Part shown: positions 1 to 9,902 of the stretch, piece by piece
Position numbering within the stretch: the stretch's first letter is position 1
Layout: every line of letters starts with the position of its first letter
Assembly: GCF_015832195.1 (NCBI RefSeq)
Contig: NC_052017.1
Location: forward strand, 93,150,429 to 93,214,428
Reading direction: 5' to 3'
DNA: 64,000 nucleotides
Origin: Motacilla alba alba
Taxonomy: Eukaryota; Chordata; Aves; Passeriformes; Motacillidae
The notes under the pieces: model-generated
Told to the model about the DNA's origin: nothing
Databases searched by the model: none
What the model saw: only the letters and a program-made list of their open reading frames with translations
Program-made: the position numbers and the translations under genes

Positions 1-1255
1 ATTCAGGCTTTCCTGTTCTTCTCTTACAGAAACCTGGCACAACTATAGGCCCCCTGAGTAGAGCCAGGACAAAACTCAAAAAGGTGTGATTAGTTTAACT
101 TGAAATGCTTCATGGAAATGTTTCAAGCTTGACAGATTTGTGGTGGAAGTCTGCCTTTTTTTCCTGGTCTGTTGTCGGGACCGGGGCTTCTGGCCACAAG
201 TTTTGGATTCCTGCATACCTGGAATCCCTTGCAGCCTTGGAAAATCTTATTTTGGGACTGATGACTGACTGGTACTCCAAAAAGAGTCCATGGGACATAG
301 TACAGTACTTAAAACATTTTATTTTCCCTCCCTTTCTTATTGTTGTCTTATAGAGGCAACAAAAAATAATTTTCTAATAATGTGCAATAGAAATACATTT
401 TCTTTTAAAGATTGCAGACCAGATTTTCATCTCTTCCCCACCAGCGTAACTCAATTGATACCTTTGATATATGCCAGCCTAAGGAAGAAATTGGGCAATT
501 TAAATTTTAACTTCCTCTCTTAGGAACAATCCTTTCATTCCTGAAATCTGCAGATGAAGAATGAAACTCTAAAAAACCTGCTCAGTCTCACCACGGCTTG
601 ACTGCAGGACTCTGACAGCAGCAGTCTTGCACTGCGGTAAAGAGGCGATTAAAAGTTTTACTATCCATTTTATCATCTCGGTTTTTACAATAAAGAGAGC
701 TGTCATTGTTTTAGGATTATTTTACTTATGTCTATTCATTTTGTTTCATTGTCTTTACAAGTCTCACTCCTATTTCGTGCTGCTTTTGGTTCTGCCCTTT
801 TCAACTCCTCATGGATGAGTGGGGAAGGAAGAGCAGTCTGGCCAAAAAATTGGTTAGGGAGAGAGTGTGGAAACATCTTCCATGACCCTCTTACTTCATT
901 TGGGAAGAATGAGAACAATACTTTTTTTTTTTTTCTTCCCTCTCTATTTTTACAGTGCCTTTGCATCTTACAGGTACACTAGAGCATTGTTGCTTACATG
1001 ATCAAGCTGTGCAGCAATATCCCTCACAGACTGTTTTTAATGTTCTTGGGAATCAAGGCAAAGATATGGTCAGCATGCTGAGACCGAGCTGGAGAAAGCT
1101 GAAGGGAAGTATTTTTAGTCTGGCATTTGGAGGAAAGTAAGGGAAAAAAGGCCGGCAATGGAGACAATGGGACAAGAGAAGACAGGAGATGGAAAGGCAG
1201 AAAGCAGGGGTACAAGCAGATAACAGCATTTTTAAAGTCACTTTCATACAATAGT
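1..1255. other. Unique non-coding DNA, left edge
   Basis: No recognisable gene. It contains the possible small exon at 30-83, described separately. A T13 run at 922-934 leads into a pyrimidine-rich stretch ending in CAG at 953-955, and 18 nt later there is CAGGTACA; this resembles an acceptor and donor pair but is too short to call. An AATAAA lies near 690. Positions 1150-1210 are purine-rich. The open frames here overlap on both strands and show no domain or codon signature. Confidence 0.6.
30..83 (+). other. Possible 54-nt cassette exon, unconfirmed
   Basis: Seen: a pyrimidine-rich tract ending TTCTTCTCTTACAG (positions 16-29) is followed by 54 nt and then AAAAAG|GTGTGA. Only one phase is open: it reads KPGTTIGPLSRARTKLKK, a basic 18-residue peptide, and the other two phases stop inside the segment. 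The length is a multiple of three, as expected of a skippable exon. Reading through the donor gives one more codon and a stop, so a short terminal exon is also possible. Inference only: I do not recognise the peptide, the donor is mediocre, and 64 kb will contain chance acceptor and donor pairs. If real, the gene runs on the + strand and what follows is intron. Confidence 0.2.
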
Positions 1256-1458
1256 GGAATTGCTAAGGTTGGAAAAGACCTCTAAGATCAGTGTGATAAA
1301 TCTCTATCTCTAAATCTCAGCATCATAATCATATGTGTGATAAATCATAACCCAGCATGTTCACTGCTAAACTATGTCCCCAAGTGACACATCCATATAC
1401 TTTTGGGGTGTTTTAAGCAGCTTTGGTAGTTTTGAACATCTCAGTAAACAAGTATTTG
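1256..1458 (-). mobile_element. Old antisense CR1 LINE tail
   Basis: The segment TAAGGTTGGAAAAGACCTCT (1263-1282), then AACCCAGCATGTTCACTGCT and CTAAACTATGTCCCCAAGTG further on, follows the reverse complement of an avian CR1 3' tail as I recall it. The match is interrupted by extra sequence in which the 12-mer GTGTGATAAATC occurs twice (1291-1302 and 1335-1346), consistent with a small duplication or insertion inside the element. Similarity fades after about 1420. The copy is heavily diverged and 5'-truncated, with no coding capacity. The family call is moderately safe; the subfamily is not determined. Confidence 0.62.
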
Positions 1459-2105
1459 TACCATTAGATGCTTCAATTATTTAGAAGTTCGGTGTATTGT
1501 AGCTTTAAACTTTATACCTAAAAATTATTATCCTTGAACTTAGAGGCTTTTCTTTGTACAGACAAGAAAATTTCCTGAAATACTCAGTTTGTGGAGAGAG
1601 GGAGGATGGTATGTTTTCCAGGTGTCATGCAAGTTCAGAAGTCTTCCAATTTAAAAACACAGCAAAATACTGAAAATTTGTTCTGGGAATATTCATTCCA
1701 ATTTATTAAAGAATTAGGGTCCAGCTGTGCTTACTTTCCACAACAGTTTGCTTCTGGGACATTTTTCATTTGCTTTTCAAGCAGTTTCTGTATCAGAAAC
1801 ATTGTTTTAAATGTCACAGTTGTCAAATCAATGAACTAAAACAGTATCACATGGCTTAATTTGAACAAGTAATGCACTTGGAATTTCAGATTTGGAACAA
1901 CAGGCTTCCTGATCTGTTCACTGTCCCTCAGCAGATGAAAACAGAGAAGCTGGAGTAAGGTTAGGCTATGCCCTATCCCGCAGGGCTGCACAGAAGGAGG
2001 AGGGGAGGACATTTGTGTATGTGTTTAACCTGGAAGTACCCATCTGCAATGGAAGTTCAAATCACAGATAAAAACCCTGTTTTGTCTATAACTGTCTGGC
2101 AGTCT
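1459..2105. other. Unique AT-rich DNA, nothing recognised
   Basis: No gene, repeat family or RNA seen. The open frame at 1591-1839 starts in ordinary AT-rich sequence and encodes no recognisable motif. Confidence 0.55.
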
Positions 2106-2120
2106 TTCTATCTATCTATC

Positions 2121-2163
<43 letters not shown>

Positions 2164-2204
2164 ATCTATCTATCTATCTATCTATCTATCTTTATCTCTA
2201 TCTG

Positions 2205-2259
<55 letters not shown>

Positions 2260-2265
2260 ATCTTT
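2106..2265 (+). repeat. (TATC)n tetranucleotide microsatellite
   Basis: About 160 bp of TATC/ATCT units, broken by a single-unit slip near 2120 and 2162 and by TTTATCTCTATCTGTATC around 2190-2208. The interruptions divide it into three purer blocks, the last (about 2205-2258) the longest uninterrupted one. The repeat is open in one frame and produces the I-Y-L-S rich reading frame across 1968-2324, which is not a gene. Likely highly polymorphic in length. Confidence 0.97.
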
Positions 2266-5200
2266 CTTTATTTTTGTCACTGAAGCTTTTACCTGAAGTC
2301 CATCTAAGTTTCCATGTATTTTGATTAAAGTTTACCGAGGTTCCTATTACTGCCCACAGAAAAAGCAACCAAACGAACAAAACAATAGGAAAAACTCTCA
2401 CTGGTACTAAGAGTAGTAATGTTATTTTCTTTAGGCTGACAATCTGATACCACTACAGAAGGAGCTTTTACCCACAGTTCATTTATTAGGACACTAGGAA
2501 GTAGCTCAAAATGGAGACACACAGCTGAGATACCCATAACCATATCCACATCTGATATCTAGGTAACCTGAGCTGGAGCCATGGCTATGGGTTGTAGAGC
2601 AGTCCTTCTTTCTCCAATTTTCCCCCCACCTAATCCAGTGGCTTGTTGTTCTCTGCCTTTTCTTCTTCCCCTGTTTTGTTCACAGCCCTCCTAGCCCCCA
2701 ACACTTAGTGTTAGTACAGCCCTAAAGAGCACTGGAGAACTCTGAAACTTTTGGTTTGCACCAAAACTTATCAAGTCCCTCCCTAAGCTGCTTTATTCTC
2801 CTTGCTGAGCATGGCATGAACCCACCAAGGGCAAGTCAAACCATAAGGAATTATGGGATGGTGAGATTGATGGGATATTTTCAAAATGGAATTTTGCTTC
2901 AGGATTTTATTCTAAATGGATTAAATAGGAAAAAAGTATAAATACCTGGAAAATCAAACTATGGGACAGGATAGATGTTTTGGTCAAAGAACCACCTTTA
3001 CCCATGCCTCTTGTTTAACCTTCATTGCATAAGGACAGAAGAATTGTCTGGTTTCATAAGAAATACCTACTTTGTAGCCCATCAGGTTAGAGGTTTTTTC
3101 TCTGGTAAGCATCAAACAAAAATAATGGACTTTGTAAGTCTGTTTTACAGAGATGAACAGTTTTAAAAGAAGAATTTGAATTAAGATGATAAGAAAGAGA
3201 TTACAGAACTGGTTTTTAAATTGCAAAGATTTGGATTTATTTTATTTTTCTGCAGGTATCATAATCTTAAGTGTTCATGCTTTCAAGCTTTAGCTTGTAG
3301 ACATTACAATTAGAAATTTATGTTCAAAAAATAACGTGTCTGCCAGACTTCCTGGTAGATATTTGCAACTGGTAGTTTAAAAAAAGGTAGTGACACAATA
3401 TGAGTATTGCTTAATTATGAGATGTTGATGGAAGAGGTCCTTTCACTAAGGAAATGTTGGGAGCACATATTTTATTAGCAGTAATAGGCATACTCATTGC
3501 AGTCACTAAGTTTCTCTGCTTCACACTAGGCACAGCTCAAGTTCATCCACTGAAGAATCAAGTTTGTATCCCATGACATGAAATAACTGAATAAAGCCAT
3601 CCTCCATATCAAACTGCATATTATTATTTTACCGAATTTTCCAACTCTCGTCACCTACTTGCCCTACTGTAGTTAGTTATTTATCATCATCAATCCCTTA
3701 GCAGGAATAGGGAACCTTGAGGCTGGTGTATCACTACTACATAAAGTCTCCTGCCAGCAAAAATGGTGTGGTGTGCCAGGATTTTGTTCTGCTGATACAG
3801 CTCCACTGCACAGGGGTTGGGAGCTGCTTGAGAGTTCACTGCACTCGCAGGAAAAACAACCAAACCACTAAAAAGGGGTTTTGATACAGAATATGGTGAT
3901 AGGGCATTCTTCTTAATTCAAGGAAAAACTCTTGAAGTTTGGCCATCAGTGGATAGAAAACACCATTATTTGAGTGTATTTAGATTCTGACATTTATCCA
4001 TAAAGATAAAATCATACCAAAGTGACAATGTAGCCAAAATTGACTTTTTCAATTTCTCTCTATGTCTGCAACTTGAACATGCCTTTAATTTACAAAAACA
4101 TTTCTGCAAAATCTTCTGTTTTAAGCAAGTTGTGCAATTAAGGTTTGAAAGGTGGCTAATGTTCAGTTAACTTTTTTTTATATCTATGGCTTTGGAGAAT
4201 GGATCATCTTACCAAACTGGGAACTGTTATGAATGTGTGCTTGTGCATTGTGCATTCTTAGCCTGTCTCAAGGTAAAAGTCTTGAAAGGATTTTATATTT
4301 CCTAAATACGTGCCTAGTGATTAGATCACAATAAAGCTGAAAGGATCATAATATGCCTATTATAAATTATTATGTTTCAAAGGAATTATTTTTGTTAGTG
4401 GGTAAATATGCACCAGTGCCTTAGGGAATAACAGAAATTAAACCATGAAATGTATATAACCTTGAAGGTCTGAGAAAAAGCCAAAACACCAACAAAGAAG
4501 GCTGAAAATTTGGTCTGACACCATCTTTATGTAGCACTGTGCTTCCTTTACGTGCCAAAGTTTCTGAAATGTGTGTGATTTAGTTTGGTACAATATAAGG
4601 GCAGCCTTTAATTTGGGATTACGACAACATGTGTTGAAGGACAAAATGTCAGCCAGATTGGATTTTCAGCTTTGAACACACTTGAGGTTATGTTTTTAAG
4701 TAAGTGCTTAGCTGTCAATCTGACAAAGGACTATTTTTTTTCTGTTGGCATATTTAATTACATAAAACCAAATGCTCAGATGAGGGAGAAGAACCGGTAA
4801 AACTTTTTTCAGCTGCAGATCTAGGGCTGCCTTAACACCCTGCTAAATTCTAGGCTGGACCTAACTCACAAGGTAGGCTGTGATCAAGAATAATGGTTTC
4901 ATTTGTATCTGGCAAATACAGTGCATATAACTTTTCCTTCCTGACATGGCACAATTGTTCATGTTTTTGACACTTTTGGAATACATAGTATTTGAATTTG
5001 CAAAGAAAGTTCAAATCAATGCAGAGTACTAGGGGTCTTAAACCATGTGCTCATAGTCCTGTTGTCTGAGCTGGGATCCAGTCTGTCTTCAGCTAGGGTC
5101 ACTATTCTGGTTTTTGCTGATGCAGCTCTCAGTACCTGAGGGGCTTACTTAGCTAAGTAAGCTCCTTAATAAGGAGTAACATCTTCCTTATGTGAAGGTA

Positions 5201-5838
5201 GCCGCAGTGTACATTTGGGACTGGCAGTGGAGGTGCCACAGCTCTTTAGGAAGGGGACACAAGTCCAGACTTGGAAGGTTTCTGGAAGGATCCTTCTTCT
5301 GTAACGGATGTTCCACTTTGGCTTTCTAGGTTCTGATTTTACTAATCTGAAACTCCCTCCCCATGCTTAGATAGGCAGCCACCTCCTTTGATGGGTTTCT
5401 AGATGTTTCTTAGCAATGGGATTGGAAGAGCAGTGTAAGCCATTCAGTTATCTAGTTACATTTCACTCTGGACATTATGAACTGTCTGCTTTGAGACACA
5501 GAAGGAAAGAGCAAATATCAAGGAGTTCCTTCACCACACATCTATCAACAGGGGGCTGATTTCATCGTTCAGACTGCCTGAAAGCTCTCCTGCACAATGA
5601 CATTATTTCAAGCCCAGAACGTCAATTCAGGCAGGAAAATAGTTAGGAGAAGACCATTTACTGAGATGAAAGGGCTGCTCCAGCCCTCTGAAGGCACTGA
5701 CCTCTAGGCCCTCAACTGATTCCTCTGAGACCATGAAGGTGAGCCAAAAAATCCACTTGAGTATGATGCCTGAAGTTTTAGCTTTCATATTTTCCAGAGT
5801 CTGTACTGCATTACTTTATAACTCTGAACTTCATATAG
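2266..5838. other. Unique DNA, no gene seen
   Basis: Mostly AT-rich single-copy-looking sequence. The only structural feature that stands out is the pair of perfect palindromes at 5143-5176, listed separately. Reading frames are short, overlap on both strands, and none matches a family I know. No strong CpG clustering. Confidence 0.6.
5143..5176. repeat. Two abutting perfect palindromes
   Basis: GCTTACTTAGCTAAGTAAGC (5143-5162) is a perfect 20-bp palindrome with no spacer. CTCCTTAATAAGGAG (5162-5176) is a second perfect palindrome of 7-bp arms around one A, sharing base 5162 with the first. Together they make 34 bp of uninterrupted dyad symmetry. Function unknown; they could extrude as adjacent cruciforms or be paired sites for a dimeric DNA-binding protein. 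Confidence 0.9.
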
Positions 5839-6198
5839 TGTTAGCAAGTTCTCTTCACAGTTTAGTTAGACAAAACAATCCTGTTCCAGCCTGACAACCA
5901 AGGACACCATTGCAGCTTCAGGCCCAAAAGGTATAAATAACAGCAAATTGATGAGAGCAATCTGGGAGGATGGGACTTCATAACCTGAAGCTGTAATTGG
6001 ACAATTAACCCCAAGATGTAAACAGACCAAAATATATGAAAGTGTGAAAATGTGTAATCCATCGTCCATCTTGGGTGGAACCATAGCCGGGCTCTTGTAC
6101 TACCCAAGGTCTATCCTTTGAAGGCCTTTTTAATAAATACCTACCTTATTCCTTTAACACTGTCTAGCCTCTGTTCTTGGTAGCCTCTTGAGGCATCA
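5839..6198 (+). mobile_element. Solo LTR of an avian endogenous retrovirus
   Basis: The right half follows a passerine ERV LTR layout as I recall it: GGACAATTAACCCCAAGATG, then GGTGGAACCATAGCCGGGCT, then a polyadenylation signal AATAAA at 6132-6137 in TTTTTAATAAATACCTACC, a short R/U5-like stretch (TTTAACACTGTCTAGCCTCT) and a likely end at GGCATCA (6192-6198). The left boundary, taken at a TGTTAG near 5839, is uncertain. No primer-binding site or gag-like frame follows, so it reads as a solo LTR left by recombination. No convincing target-site duplication could be assigned. The exact family (ERVL or ERVK type) is not resolved. Any promoter activity is unproven. Confidence 0.7.
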
Positions 6199-7637
6199 AG
6201 TGAACCCTGCATTCAGTGGCCTTTTGCCCCACATTAGCCATTGGAATGGAGAGTAACATGGAGGAGGTGAGGTACTGATATCATGATTCATCGTGGTATC
6301 ATGATTGATCAGTTACATCATGATTCTGTCTGCAGTATCAAAGGCTGTTGAGTGCTGCTATTATATCAGTATTTGCAGTACTGTGTTGTTTTTTTTTTTT
6401 TGTCCTGCCCTTCATCAATCTCTCTTCAAAGAGCTGGGGCAATCGTATCTCTGTGACATATCTGCTTTGACAGAGAGAATAAAAATGAAGGGACAGTATT
6501 ATTGTCCTTCTCCAGTTGGCCACACTCATCCCTCTACCCAAGAGTTCATCAAAATAGACCAGTCTGGCATGGAGTCAGTGTCAGAGGGGTCAAGAAAGGG
6601 AGTGAAGAAGTCCCATGGCAGGGGTATCACCAGTTTCCCAGGCCACCAGGACAAGCTCCAGGTGTTTGTACAGCAGAACTAGAGTCCTCCTGCAATAATC
6701 CTAACACCTGAGTTACCTGAGTGCTGCCAAACACCAGAAAGAACAGGCAGGTATGTTCCTGATGGATCCACGTGAACCAATGCAAAACTCAATGGCTCTG
6801 TAGTACTTCAAGGTGCTGACACTTGCTTCTCTTTCATATCATGGCATAAACTGAAGGAATTTGCTGTTGTGCCAGTCAGTAGAGCAATCATCAGTCAGGG
6901 AAGGCAGTTTAAACCAAACTATAATAATGTAGGCATTAATATTAGTCTTCTTTTATGATAATATTGCATTATATAACATCCCACTGTGTTTCTTAAGAAG
7001 ATACTTTGACAGTTTCTCTACACTGATCCCAAGATGACATGGCTTTTCCATTGTACACTGAGACACTGGATGTTAACAAAAGAGTTCTGCTCTGAAAAGC
7101 CATACCTATAAATACTATTCATTATTTTTCTACTTTGTGACCTTGTTTCCAATTTTTTGATCACCTCAACATACATTTTGATGGAGTGAAAATGCATTTT
7201 GCTGGAGTGCAAGTAATTTCCTTTCTCTCTTTAAAGTCAGCTGGAGGTGGACAATCTTCTGGTGTCCACAGCTTGAGATGGGGTTTTGATGGCCACGAAA
7301 TGCGTACACTCCTTCCACCAAACTAACAAGGTCAATCTAGGGATTATGGCAACAAGACACAAACCTGTGGAGAAGACTTGTCCATTGCAGGCAAAAATCT
7401 ATGCTGAAGTCTTGGAGCATGAGCAAAGAGGCCTCACTTGTCCTAGTTCAAATACTATCTGATTCTTGGTTATCTTCTGCATGTGTTCTTTTCTGTTGTG
7501 TGCTGGGGATGTTTAAAAAACCCCAGATTTCTTGCGTGTCTATACCTAAGAGAAAAAACTTGGGTATGTGGGTGTCATAAAGTTGCCTAAACATCCATTT
7601 CTAGTGTCATTTTAGATGTTAGACTCTGGGGACACGC
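6199..7637. other. Unique DNA between LTR and CR1
   Basis: No gene recognised. A T13 run lies at 6389-6401. The 125-codon frame at 6305-6682 crosses this T run and has no recognisable domain. Sequence between 6700 and 7600 is ordinary AT-rich DNA. Confidence 0.58.
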
Positions 7638-7973
7638 TACAGCAGCCTTCTACTACCTGTGGAGGGCTTACAAGACAGCTGGAGAGGGACTTTTTACAAG
7701 GGCATGTAGTGACAGGACAAGCAGGAATGGCTTTAAACTGAAAGGAGGGATGTTTAATTAGATATTAGGAAGAAATTCTTTACTTTGCGTGTGGTGAGGC
7801 ACTGGATCAGGTTGCCCAAGGAAGCTGTGAATGCTCCATCCCTGGAAGTGTTCAAGGCCAGGTTGGATGGGGCTCTGAGGAACCTGGTGGTCTACTGGAA
7901 GGTGTCCCTGCCCATGGCACTGGGGGTGGAACTAGATGATCTGTAAGGTACCTCCCAAACTATCCTGTGATCC
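7638..7973 (+). mobile_element. 5'-truncated CR1 LINE, sense, 3' end present
   Basis: About 335 bp follow the avian CR1 3' tail closely: GGAGAGGGACTTTTTACAAG, GATATTAGGAAGAAATTCTT, GGCACTGGATCAGGTTGCCC, GAAGTGTTCAAGGCCAGGTT, and GGAACTAGATGATCTGTAAG, ending TATCCTGTGATCC at the position where the short 3' terminal repeat of CR1 is expected. The extreme C-terminal coding region and 3' UTR are represented; the reverse transcriptase body is absent. This is the usual 5'-truncated CR1 copy, inert, with moderate divergence. Of the three CR1 tails here it is the best preserved. Confidence 0.92.
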
Positions 7974-8779
7974 CCATGCTCTTGAACACCTCCCTGGCAA
8001 TCAGCCATTTCTCTAGAAAGATATGGATCTTCTGCAGCTCGTATGTAATCTCTTTCAGATCATGAAGATGTTTTGGAAATCACACAGCACGTAAAATAGT
8101 GATAGAAATTTATGTTCAGTAACCTCAGACTTTTTAATGGTGTTTAAAGGGGGGAAAGGCTAACAGGAGATTTGCTATTATGCATGAAACATTTATATAC
8201 ATTACATTTCATATCCTCAGCATCCTGAGGAGCATGAAGCATTTAGTCCCCTTTTTCTACCTGTGAGAACTGGTACATTACAAAACTTTTTAATACTTTA
8301 TTTAATACCTCTGGGTAGAGCAGGTGGCAGCACTGAACAGCTTCACAAGCCGGAGGTCCATTAGCAGAGGTCATGACTCCACAGCACGCCCTTTCCACCA
8401 CTGGCCTTTCTCTGTCAGCAGGTCAAAGTTTACAGGCATTTTGGGGGCCAAGGAAAAGAAGGATTGTTTTTTTCTTCACTGTCTCTCCTCTCAGAGGCCT
8501 GCTGAAAGCTCAATTCTGACAGCAATTACAACTCCTTTGGCCTTTTTTGGCACAGGGATGTGCTGTCAGACGAGGCCTGGAGTTTGGATTCTCCTGCCTG
8601 TTCCTGGAAGAACAAAAACACGAGTGAAGACACTCTATCTGAAAGACTTGGGGAAGCACCAAAACAAACAAAAATAATTGAGGACAGACTCACAAAGGCC
8701 CAAACCGCAGGCATTGTAATTCGGCTGGCCCAGCACACGATATCTCATCACCACCTACTCTGTCTAAATAAAGCCATTT
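7974..8779. other. Unique DNA upstream of the CpG island
   Basis: No gene recognised. GC content rises toward the island from about 8320. If the island is a promoter, this is promoter-proximal flank; nothing in it identifies a transcript direction. Confidence 0.5.
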
Positions 8780-9345
8780 CCCCGCGAGGGTGGCTGACCC
8801 AGAAACGGGCGGGCACAGGCCGGAGGGTGCTGCGCTCGCCTCCTTCCTCCGGCACTTTGGGTCCAAAAGAGGCTGCTGTGAGGAGCCAGGGCTGAGCAAG
8901 GAGAACCCCCCCCTCTGCCCGGCCTGCTGAGGGAAGAGCAGGGAAGAGGAGCGCTCCTGCAAATCTGCACCCGGGCTCCCCTGCCCGCAGCCGCCTCAAA
9001 TGGAGCGTAAGGCAGATGTCTTCCCCGGCAGCACCCAGAGTTAGTTCAAGGCAAGTTCTGTCTGCACACTCCTTTAGCTCCCAGGGGGAAGAAGCGGGCT
9101 CCTTTGCCGGGGCGCTCGGCTGCGGCTGTGCCGAGGGGGGCGGCCGAGGGGCGGCACGGGCCGTGTCCCCCGAGTGCCGCCTCACGACCCCGCGGTGGGG
9201 CGGGCGCGGGCAGGGGCGGGAGCGGCGGCGACAGTCCCGGCGGCGGCCACACGGTGTCACCCGCGCCGCTCGGTGCGCCCGCCCCGCGCCCGCGGCTCCG
9301 GCCCGGGGGGCAGCGGCAGCGGCACCGGCACGGCAGCAACGGCTT
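8780..9345. promoter_or_regulatory. CpG island, candidate promoter
   Basis: The only strong CpG island in the window. CpG and GC density rise from 8780 and peak at 9100-9345, where GC exceeds roughly 75 percent by eye and CpG is common. It carries GGGGCGGG GC boxes at 9197-9204 and 9213-9220 and a G-quadruplex motif. No TATA box was evident. Such islands usually mark promoters, possibly of a long non-coding RNA or an alternative first exon, but no linked coding exon is visible. Open frames running through it on both strands follow from high GC and few stop codons. The island ends abruptly at a pentanucleotide array. Confidence 0.6.
9197..9220 (+). promoter_or_regulatory. GC boxes and G-quadruplex motif
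   Basis: Five G-runs of at least three, at 9197-9200, 9202-9204, 9208-9210, 9213-9216 and 9218-9220, are separated by loops of 1-3 nt, satisfying the standard G-quadruplex pattern on the + strand. The same bases contain two GGGGCGGG Sp/KLF-type GC boxes. The central position in the island fits a promoter core. Folding and factor binding are inferred. Confidence 0.7.
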
Positions 9346-9361
9346 GGCTTGCTTTGCTTTA

Positions 9362-9545
9362 TTTATATTTTATTTTATTTTATTTTATTTTATTTTATTT
9401 TATTTTATTTTATTTTATTTTATTTTATTTTATTTTATTTTATTTTATTTTATTTTATTTTATTCTATTTTATTCCATTTTATTTTATTCTATTTTATTT
9501 TATTTTATTCCATTTTATTTTATTCTATTTTATTTTATTCTATTT
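9362..9545 (+). repeat. (TTTTA)n pentanucleotide array
   Basis: About 36 units of TTTTA/TATTT, perfect from about 9371 to 9460, then with T-to-C changes (TTCTA, TTCCA) that become commoner to the right. It begins within about 15 bp of the CpG island. All three frames are open for long stretches, producing F-Y-I-L rich spurious frames. The right end grades into C-containing units, suggesting that the neighbouring arrays arose from one expanded ancestor. Confidence 0.97.
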
Positions 9546-9735
9546 ACACTTTATTCCATTCCATTTCATTCCATTCCATTCTACTTTTTTGTTCCTTTCC
9601 TTTCCTTTCCTTTCCTTTCCTTTCCTTTCCTTTCCTTTCCTTTCCTTTCCTTTCCTTTCCTTTCCTTTCCTTTCCTTTCCTTTCCTTTCCTTTCCTTTCC
9701 TTTCCTTTCCTTTCCTTTCCTTTCCTTTCCTTTCC
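9546..9735 (+). repeat. TTCCA transition and (TTTCC)n array
   Basis: Positions 9550-9585 hold TTCCA-like units. From 9596 to 9735 there are 28 uninterrupted copies of TTTCC, so the + strand is entirely pyrimidine for about 140 bp. The period stays 5 bp from the preceding array. A long homopurine-homopyrimidine tract of this kind can form triplex (H-DNA) structures. The complementary strand gives a K-G-K-E-R rich spurious frame at 9540-9740. Confidence 0.97.
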
Positions 9736-9902
9736 TTCATATTTTCCTTTTGTAATATTTTTAGTTGATTTTTTCCATGTGTTTTGTTTGGTTTTGGTTT
9801 TTTTTGGTTGTTTTTGCTGGGTTTTTTTGTTTGTTTTGCTTTGTTTCTTTGTTTTGTTTGTTGTGGTTGTTTGTTTTTTGTTTGTTTTTTTTTTTTTTTT
9901 CC
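9736..9902 (+). repeat. T/G-rich low-complexity tract
   Basis: TTTTG, GTTT and T runs, ending in T16 at 9885-9900 followed by CCTCAGCCCCAG. The end looks like a strong polypyrimidine tract plus splice acceptor, but no matching exon or donor is clear, so it is treated as low complexity. With the preceding arrays it gives about 550 bp of extreme strand asymmetry. Confidence 0.85.

Noticed and set aside
1968..2324. 118-codon frame with repeated I-Y-L-S
   Set aside because: It is translation of the (TATC)n microsatellite.
8748..9260. 170-codon minus-strand frame in the CpG island
   Set aside because: GC-rich DNA lacks stop codons; composition is R/P/A/G with no domain and other frames are equally open.
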